Source of the DNA: Verrucomicrobia bacterium UBA1211
GTDB lineage: Bacteria; Verrucomicrobiota; Kiritimatiellia; RFP12; UBA1067
Assembly (NCBI GenBank): GCA_002309585.1
Contig: DBXN01000125.1
Span: 1-15,046, forward strand
Length of the DNA stretch: 15,046 bases
Direction: 5' to 3'
Position 1 is the first letter of the stretch, and the number at the start of each line of letters is the position of its first letter. The notes beneath the pieces are model-generated. The model did not search any database. It was not told the DNA's origin and saw only the letters and a program-made list of their open reading frames with translations. Both the position numbers and the translations under genes were made by a program. This document shows positions 1-6,700 of this stretch, one piece after another.

Positions 1-3
1 CTC

Positions 4-27
4 GGGCCGCCCGGCGGCCTTTTTTTT
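4..27 (+). terminator. Rho-independent terminator of an off-window + strand gene
   Basis: A perfect GC-only inverted repeat, GGCCGCC (5-11) and GGCGGCC (13-19), is followed at once by eight T residues (20-27). This is the classic intrinsic terminator layout in the + direction. No A-tract lies on its left side, so it is not bidirectional. It must end a + strand gene left of the window, which would be convergent with the membrane-TPR gene on the minus strand. Confidence 0.75.
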
Positions 28-44
28 CGCCGGGGGGCGGGTCC

Positions 45-89
45 CCCGGAAAACCCGGAATGTCCGGAGAATCCGGAAAAGCCGGAAAC
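45..89. repeat. 9-bp short tandem repeat, five units, CCGGA core
   Basis: Five consecutive 9-bp units start at 45, 54, 63, 72 and 81. All share CCGGA at the same register, with consensus roughly NCCGGAAAA. The array lies between the terminator and the stop codon of the minus-strand TPR gene, in the convergent intergenic region. Where T precedes, the core reads TCCGGA, which is its own reverse complement, so RNA from either strand could pair between units. A nearby 7-bp inverted repeat, CCGGGGG (30-36) with CCCCCGG (43-49), overlaps its left end. No function is known to me. Confidence 0.7.
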
Positions 90-97
90 CCGGGGGT

Positions 98-3000
98 CTA
101 AAGATTCGGCAGGAGGATGGGTTGGGTGTCCCAGTTCTCCAGTTCGGCGAGGTCCTGTCGCTCGATGAGCGAGAGGGTGCTCCCCTTCAATTTCCGGATC
201 GCCTCGTCAAAGGCCGCTCGGTTGTTTTCGGCTTTGGCGATGCGCGCGTCGATAAAGGCGTACCGGATTTCCAGCAGATTCAGCTGATAGGCTTTTCCGA
301 TGCTCGCTTTCGCGAGCTCTTTCTGCCCAGTCTGGATCTGCGCGTCGGCCAGAATCGCCCAGGCGTTTCCGTTCTGCGGCGCGAGTTCGGTCGCCTTGAG
401 GGCGATCTCCCGCGCCTGATCAAACCGTTTCTCCCTAATCAGAACCTCCGCGTAGTTGTTGTAGGCTTCGAAGAAGTTGGTCGCATGCTTGATGCTTTCG
501 GCGAGATAGTGCTCGGCCTCGGGTAGGTTGCAGGTCGAAAGCCGGAGGGTTCCGATCACATAGTTGGCGTGGGGGTGCTGGGGATTGTTGCGGAGAATCC
601 GCAGCGAGGTGACCTCCGCCGCGTGGAAGTCATCCAACGCGCAGTCCAGCGTCAGAATCTGATCCAAGAGGCTGTCGACATCGGGACGGGTCTGCAAGGC
701 GCGGTGGAAACAGGCCCTCGCCTGTTTCTGGAAACCCCTGCCTTTGGCAAGGAAGAGCTGTCCCCTGAGAAGATGGGTGAAGTAGAGATCCGGACCCGAG
801 AGCAGTTTGTCCATCTTCGGAAGGATCACATTCTCGACCTGGTCCAGTTCGCCTTTCCGCAGCAGGATAAATCCCAGGATGGAGATCATCGAGGGGTTCT
901 CCTTCCAGCGTTCAGGATCGGATACGAGCGGTAACGCCAGATCAAGATCGCCGTTCATCAGATAGTACAGCGCCCATTCGTTTCGAAGGGCCAGTTGGGA
1001 GAGTCCTGACTGGGCGCTCTTCTCCAGAAGTTTCAACGCCTCCTGAATCTTACCCTGACGGTAGAGGATACGGGTGGTGCCGCTGATGGCGGTCATGTTT
1101 TTAGGATCCTTGTCGAGGATCTTCTGGTATTCATCCAGACTCGCATCGAAGTTGCCGGCCGCCGCCTGCGCCAATGCGATGGAGAAGGCCAGCAGCGTTT
1201 CGTCTTTCGGTTCGGCGCGGCGGATCTGCGCCTGACGCAGGGTTTCAAGGGTCGATGCCGGCGAACTGGAGCAGGCCCACTTTAACCCTCTGCCCTGGAA
1301 GATCTTATAGTTTCGGATGTAACCGCAGTGGCGCGAAAGCGCCCAAAGGGGGTAACGGAGGGTCCGGTCGTTGACGATCTCCAAAAGCCGCTTCTGAAGG
1401 GCGGGCAGATTCTCGGGATGGATATTCCGTTGCTCGGCCAAATGGAGGATGTTCAGCAATGCGCTGACGTTGTCGGGATTGAAGCGGCAGGCGAGCTGAT
1501 AGGTCTCATAGGCCTCTTGCTCTTTTCCCTGATCCTCCAGTTCCGTTCCGAAGTTGTTGATCTCCAGCGAGACCTTTTTGCTGAAGGCGATCCGGGGCGA
1601 GTCGGACGGGGCGAATGTGACCGCCATCATCTTCTCCACCGTGTCCCAGAGTTCGCCATAACGCGCGCGGGATTCCGTGTCCGGGGCGGCTTGCTCTTCC
1701 GTAACCCCTTCGACGAAAAAGGTTTCAACGCGCGGACGGAGTTTAAGCGAGTGCCAGAGATCGGAACCTTGGAGGCAGATCAATTTTTGATGGATATCGG
1801 GAAGGGAGGCGAACAGTTCCTCGACGAAGAGGATGAAGTTTTGGTGGAGGAGCGGTTCGGCGCGGAGCCAGATGCGCTCGGGAAGCTCCCGTTGCAGGGT
1901 TCGGCTGAAGATGTCGACATAGCGGCGATCGCGTGAACGGTAGGGGGCGAAGAGCCGGATGGTTTCACGGCGGTCATTCGCGCAAATCAGGAGGTTCGCA
2001 TCCAGAATGCCGTCCGAGAAGACCCACGTGCGCCCCTTCAGGCGATCAAGGATCCGGTTGGCGGCGTAGTCGGCGAAATCGCCGTCATGAATCCGGTAGC
2101 GGCAGACGTTGAAAATCGAGGAAATGAGCAGTGAACTCATCAGGAGCGCCAGGATGAGCAGGCTGAATTTCTGCCGGACCGAGACCTGCCGGACCGAGGG
2201 GCCCCTCTCCTCGAAGTCCGAATCATCGTCCTCCTCGGTCAGGAAGGTCGGAAGGACACGCCAGTAGGCGGCCATGAAGCCGAACGCGATACAAGAGGCG
2301 GTGGCGGTCCAGATGGGGAAGCGCCCCGTTTGCGAAACGGCTTGCCAGGCGGTTCCCGCCGCGTTATAGAGCGCGTAGCAGGCGAGAAGGGAGAGCAGCG
2401 GGCCGAGGAAGAGGATGGAATGGCGGACCTCACCCTGGAAGGTCCAGTGACAGAAGAGAACAACAACGGCCAAAAGGACAAAACTCGTGGCGAGAATGGG
2501 GATGTAACCCGGCTCGAAGAAAGAGAGGAAGAGATAGTACTGGTTACGCAGGATGTCGATCACATGCGGGATGGCGGTTTCAAAGGTGTCTTGGATGGTG
2601 TTGGCGCTCACGCCCTGATAGACCGCCCAACCGTGATCGGCCAAAAAGCCGGCGGGGATCAAAGCGCCACACCGCCAGAACCGGGGCCGGAGCCGGTCGC
2701 CCGCGATGATCCATTCGGTCCGTCCCGCAAGAAAGACGACAAGGGGCGCCGGCAGCAGGACGTAGAGCGATTCGGCCGCCGCGACACCGAGGATCAGAAA
2801 CGAGAGGGCGAGCCAGATCCAGTTTTCCGACCGTGTGTAGAGGGAGAGAAAGACGAAGGAGAGCGTCAGGGCGGCCAGATCGATGATCGCGGGATTGAAA
2901 CGGGTTGCGGCGGTCCAGACCGGGAGGGAGAAGAGCATCGCCAGACCGGTGACGAATCCGGCCATCGACGCGCTTTTGGCATCACCGTCCGCAGTGGTCT

Positions 3001-3340
3001 CCAGGCCGATCAGCCGGTAGACCCAAAACCAGACACACCAGGGAATCGCGCCAAGGAGAAAACCCCCGGCAAGCGCGGCCAAAAGGTTGAAACGGAGCGC
3101 AGTTGGCGCGGCCGCCAGGAAGGGTGCCAGAAACCGGAAGAGCGGACGGGAAAGGTCGGGGGAGATGTCTAGCCCCGAGAGTTCCGCGATGCCGGTCGCC
3201 GAATAACCGGGATAAGCGACGTGTGGGGCGGTTAATCCGTAGAAGAGGCATCCGCACAATCCGAAGAGGAGGGCGGTCCACCCCGCGCGTTTCCAGGTTG
3301 CGGCATTGACGTGTCTCTCGGATTCGAAATGATCATGCAT
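98..3340 (-). CDS. Large polytopic membrane protein with C-terminal TPR domain
   Basis: About 1080 residues. The first ~412 hold roughly ten hydrophobic spans, the first at about 18-38 and the last at about 391-412, with a charged loop at about 368-385 (EEDDDSDFEERG). Residues ~42-108 carry a PG-S...GL...P..RPLF...NLLAALAG pattern that resembles the start of DUF2723 / GT-C membrane glycosyltransferase-like proteins. The rest is soluble, with degenerate tetratricopeptide repeats from about 595 to 1060 (clear copies near 717-750 and 953-1015). A role in envelope assembly or glycosylation of surface proteins is inference only. The ATG at 3338-3340 has GAAAGG nine bases upstream, and a promoter (TTGCCG, 17 bp, TATGAT) lies just before it. 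It ends with TAG at 98-100. No T-tract terminator is visible on this strand. The open frame is certain; the family is tentative. Confidence 0.85.
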   Translation of the reverse strand: MHDHFESERHVNAATWKRAGWTALLFGLCGCLFYGLTAPHVAYPGYSATGIAELSGLDISPDLSRPLFRFLAPFLAAAPTALRFNLLAALAGGFLLGAIPWCVWFWVYRLIGLETTADGDAKSASMAGFVTGLAMLFSLPVWTAATRFNPAIIDLAALTLSFVFLSLYTRSENWIWLALSFLILGVAAAESLYVLLPAPLVVFLAGRTEWIIAGDRLRPRFWRCGALIPAGFLADHGWAVYQGVSANTIQDTFETAIPHVIDILRNQYYLFLSFFEPGYIPILATSFVLLAVVVLFCHWTFQGEVRHSILFLGPLLSLLACYALYNAAGTAWQAVSQTGRFPIWTATASCIAFGFMAAYWRVLPTFLTEEDDDSDFEERGPSVRQVSVRQKFSLLILALLMSSLLISSIFNVCRYRIHDGDFADYAANRILDRLKGRTWVFSDGILDANLLICANDRRETIRLFAPYRSRDRRYVDIFSRTLQRELPERIWLRAEPLLHQNFILFVEELFASLPDIHQKLICLQGSDLWHSLKLRPRVETFFVEGVTEEQAAPDTESRARYGELWDTVEKMMAVTFAPSDSPRIAFSKKVSLEINNFGTELEDQGKEQEAYETYQLACRFNPDNVSALLNILHLAEQRNIHPENLPALQKRLLEIVNDRTLRYPLWALSRHCGYIRNYKIFQGRGLKWACSSSPASTLETLRQAQIRRAEPKDETLLAFSIALAQAAAGNFDASLDEYQKILDKDPKNMTAISGTTRILYRQGKIQEALKLLEKSAQSGLSQLALRNEWALYYLMNGDLDLALPLVSDPERWKENPSMISILGFILLRKGELDQVENVILPKMDKLLSGPDLYFTHLLRGQLFLAKGRGFQKQARACFHRALQTRPDVDSLLDQILTLDCALDDFHAAEVTSLRILRNNPQHPHANYVIGTLRLSTCNLPEAEHYLAESIKHATNFFEAYNNYAEVLIREKRFDQAREIALKATELAPQNGNAWAILADAQIQTGQKELAKASIGKAYQLNLLEIRYAFIDARIAKAENNRAAFDEAIRKLKGSTLSLIERQDLAELENWDTQPILLPNL

Positions 3341-3382
3341 ACGGCGTTACCTTTCGGGAAAACGGTCCCACAATGGAAAGGT

Positions 3383-3411
3383 ATCATAGCGGAAAAAGAG
3401 GCAGACGGCAA
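3383..3411 (-). promoter_or_regulatory. Predicted sigma70-type promoter of the membrane-TPR gene
   Basis: Read on the minus strand, TTGCCG (3406-3411) and TATGAT (3383-3388) are separated by exactly 17 bp. The predicted start is near 3376, giving a leader of about 36 nt. It lies between the tRNA 3' end and the gene, so the gene need not depend on tRNA read-through. Confidence 0.5.
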
Positions 3412-3518
3412 ACGGGAAATTCGCGTTAGGGGAATGCGCAGCGGAGGGAACAGGGAAGAGAGAGTGCCGGTTGTCGGATATTGAAGGGTGCGTTACCCTC
3501 AACGCTAATGAGGGGAAA

Positions 3519-3609
3519 TGGCGGAGAGGGAGGGATTTGAACCCTCGGTACCCTTTTGGGGCACACAGCATTTCCAGTGCTGCACCTTCGGCCACTCGGA
3601 CACCTCTCC
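3519..3609 (-). tRNA. tRNA-Ser (anticodon GGA)
   Basis: The minus strand folds as a class II tRNA of 91 nt. Acceptor strands GGAGAGG (3603-3609) and CCTCTCC (3523-3529) pair perfectly, with discriminator G at 3522 and a genomically encoded CCA at 3519-3521. The anticodon stem CAGCA/TGCTG closes the loop CTGGAAA, which puts GGA at 3573-3575 (reads serine UCC/UCU). The long variable arm pairs GCCC with GGGT around an A-rich loop, as expected for tRNA-Ser, and the T-arm carries GGTTCAAATCC. No introns or mismatches are seen. Confidence 0.97.
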
Positions 3610-3625
3610 TTGAAAAAGTTTTGCT

Positions 3626-3654
3626 ACTTTAGCATGATTTCCATGTGATTTCAA
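3626..3654 (-). promoter_or_regulatory. Predicted promoter of tRNA-Ser
   Basis: On the minus strand TTGAAA (3649-3654) and TAAAGT (3626-3631) are spaced by 17 bp. The expected start is about 3619, some ten bases before the mature tRNA 5' end at 3609. The promoter is divergent from, and about 47 bp away from, that of the giant secreted protein. Confidence 0.65.
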
Positions 3655-3701
3655 GATGAAACACGGGAAATGAGCGGCTTTTTTTCGTCGTTGGTTTCGC
3701 A

Positions 3702-3730
3702 TTGACTTACGGTTCTGCCTCCCCTAAACT
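3702..3730 (+). promoter_or_regulatory. Predicted promoter of the giant secreted protein gene
   Basis: TTGACT (3702-3707) and TAAACT (3725-3730) are separated by 17 bp, a near-consensus sigma70-type pair. The start is predicted near 3737, giving a 5' leader of about 39 nt. A run of seven T residues (3679-3685) sits at roughly -52 to -58, where an UP-like element could act; that last point is speculation. Confidence 0.65.
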
Positions 3731-3775
3731 GGAAATGTAAAAGTGAACTGTTTTCTTTCGAATTGAGGATGAATT

Positions 3776-6700
3776 ATGAAACGAAACGTGTTGGGCGTGG
3801 CGGTTTTCTTTGCCGGTGCCGCGGCGGTGTTGGCGAGCAACGGAACGTGGCTTTCCTCGACAGTGGGAGGCGAGTGGTCTTCCATTGACAGTTGGGTCGA
3901 CGGGGTCATCGCGGGGAACGGCGGTGTCGCCACCTTTTCGATGAGCGCGGGTGGGCAGACCATCACCTCCTCGATGTCACCCTCCCTTTCCGGCTTCTCG
4001 GTGAGCGTCTCCGGCGGACAGGACCTGAAGTTCGCATCGGGCACCTTCTACATGACGCCGTCGGCGACCCTGTTTGTGTCGAGTGGGATCGCGGTCTTTG
4101 AGAACGCGGTCATTTCCACATCGGATGACCTGATCATCAGCGGTGAGCCGAATGCCCGTTACCAGTTTAACACGGCCCAGCAGATCGCCGGACGGCTGAA
4201 ACTGGTGAACGGCTGGCTCCGTGCGACGGATGACAGCTGCCTGGGACCGGCCCTCTCCTCGTATGTCGCGGATGCGATCGTGATGGATGGCGGCACGCTC
4301 CAGAACAACTCGTCAGAAGGGTTGCAGGTCGCGGCGAACCGGGGCATCACCGTCACGGGGAACGGCGGCTATTTCGAGGCCGGTTTCATCAACTCCAAGA
4401 TCGAGATCCTTTCGCCGATTGTCGGACCGGGATCGGTGATGTTCAACTATGAGTTCAGTCCCGCGATCCTCTCGAATCCCGCCAACAGCTATGCGGGCGA
4501 TACGGTGATCGGCGCCTTCGGGTCGGGGTTCAATGCGGGAAACGATTTGACGGTGAAACTGGGCGCGAGTGAGGTGATCCCGCACGGTCCCGGGACGGGC
4601 ATCTTGCGGATCGCGCCCTATTCGACCGATTACAACTCCGAGGGTTATCTGAATCAGTCGCGCGCGCCGCGCGGGATTCTGGACCTCAACGGATTTACCG
4701 AGACGGTCAATGCGGTCTCAACCGGAACCCGGCCGGTCGTCCGTTCGTCAGCGCCGGGCGGCAAGCTGATTCTCGCGGGGGATTCCGATTCGGACTTCTC
4801 CGGCCTGCTTGAAGCGGGCGCGACGATCGAGAAGCGGGGTTCTGGCGCGCTCCGGATGCTGGGGGGTACGATCAGCGGCGAGATCGTCCTGAAGGAGGGG
4901 ACGCTGGCCGCCGGGGCGGAGGTGTTCCAGCGGGCCGGCGTCTTGACCGTGGCGGGCGGCGCGTTGACCTTTACCGCGCCTTCGGGGGTCTATGAGTGGA
5001 ATGGAACGGTAGAATCGGGTTTGTACGGGTATCCGTATTACGGTTCCTTAAAGATCGAGAACCGCGGAACCCGCTCCTACCGCGCGCGCTGGTACGTAAC
5101 GGAAGCGGGCACCTACAGTTTCCTGAAGTCGTACAAGGGCGGGGCCGAACTGGTGATCGATTCGGCGACCATCATTCAGGACACCAATCCCAATGCCTAC
5201 CTGGTCGTGAAGGATGTCGCGATTTCCGCCGGGTGGCATGATGTCTCTATCACCTTCTCCAATCCGGACAATCAGGATTTCGGGGCCAGCCTGAAGAACG
5301 GCATCATGTATGACGAACAGAACGGTTCGTTCACCACGGATGAAGAGCGGATACGCGCGAAGATGTTCACCGACAACTCGGGGCCGAATCTGCGCGCGAG
5401 CGGACATCAGTCGGTTTTCTCCGGGACGCTCAATGCCGAAACCGATGTGACGGTGACGGTGGATGACACCGTTTCCGCGCTGCAGATCGCCGGTGAGATC
5501 ACCACCGATCCGGACGATCCCCATACGGTGACTTTCCAGATGGCGAACGGCGGCCCGTTGACGATCGGCAATTCCTATGGCGACACTCCGGCCCTCATTA
5601 CGGCCCCGATCCGCTGCGAGTCGGGGATTGTCCTGACCGACAGCGTCTGGTTTTTGAACGAGGTGCCGGAGAACATGACTGTCACGCCCGGAACGATCCT
5701 GACGTTGGACTATCCGGGGGCGGTGGCGAATGACATCACGCTGGACACCTTCTCGCTCCGAATTCACGATCCCGCTGTCGGAAACGGGACGATCACGGTC
5801 AACGAGGGACAGATCCTCCGCTTCGATACAATCGATCTGATTGACGGGATCGAGGTGGACAGCCCCGACAACCCGCCGCGGACCTTCGCGAACAACATCA
5901 TCCTGAACGGCGGGGAGCTGGTCTTCACCGGTACGGGCCAGATCACCATGACCGGGACCATCACCGGTACCGGGACCGTGAACAAGTACGGCAGCGGAAC
6001 GGTCACGTTCTTGGGCACGTCGACCACCACGCCGGCGACCGTTTATTCGTTCAAAGGCGGTGTCTGCCGCTTTACGGAAGCGTCGCTCGGGGATGCCTGC
6101 CTCTGGACGGCGGATGGGATCTTCGCGAATGTCGCGGGTGAGAATCTGACCGTCGAGACGAACCTCATCCGCGCCGACAGCGGCGGGATCCAGGTCGATG
6201 GCGCGAATGCCGTGATGACGATCAGCAGCGAGATCGAGGGGCGCCGCCCCATCTCGAAATGGGGAGACGGAATCCTCCGTCTGACGGGTACCACCTCCCA
6301 TTCCGGGAATCTGATGATCCATGGCCGCGGCGGGACGCTGGAGCTGGCGAAAGAGGGTGACGCCAGCGCGGTCAGCAGCATCATCGGAATCGAACCGGGC
6401 GTGACGGTCCGGTTGGCCGGCGAGGGCGGAAACCAGATTGCGGAACGTCTTTCGGTCTCCGGCGGAACCTTCGATATGAACGGCAGGAACGAGACGGTGA
6501 CGATCCTCACGGGAAGCAACGCGAATAGCCTGATCACGAACACGGGAACGGCTCCCGCCGTCCTGACGATCGAGAGCGGCGAAAGCGGAAGCTTCAGGGG
6601 AACGGTTTCGGATGGGAACGGCGGACTCACCCTCGTGAAGCGGGGAAGCGGTGTCCAGACCCTCTCCGAGACCGTCCTGGCGAATAGCGGATTGGATGTT

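Noticed and set aside
30..49. Terminator for the minus-strand TPR gene
   Set aside because: The 7-bp stem is sound, but on the minus strand it is followed by an A-run rather than a T-run.
45..89. CRISPR array
   Set aside because: The units are 9 bp with no unique spacers, and no cas genes lie nearby.
2330..3172. 280-codon + strand open frame opposite the membrane domain
   Set aside because: Highly charged Glu/Arg/Gly translation with no domain, which is typical of the reverse of hydrophobic coding sequence.
5048..6322. 424-codon minus-strand open frame within the giant secreted protein gene
   Set aside because: Antisense shadow. The Arg/Asp/Gly/Ile-rich translation has no recognisable domain and no upstream ribosome binding site that I can identify.
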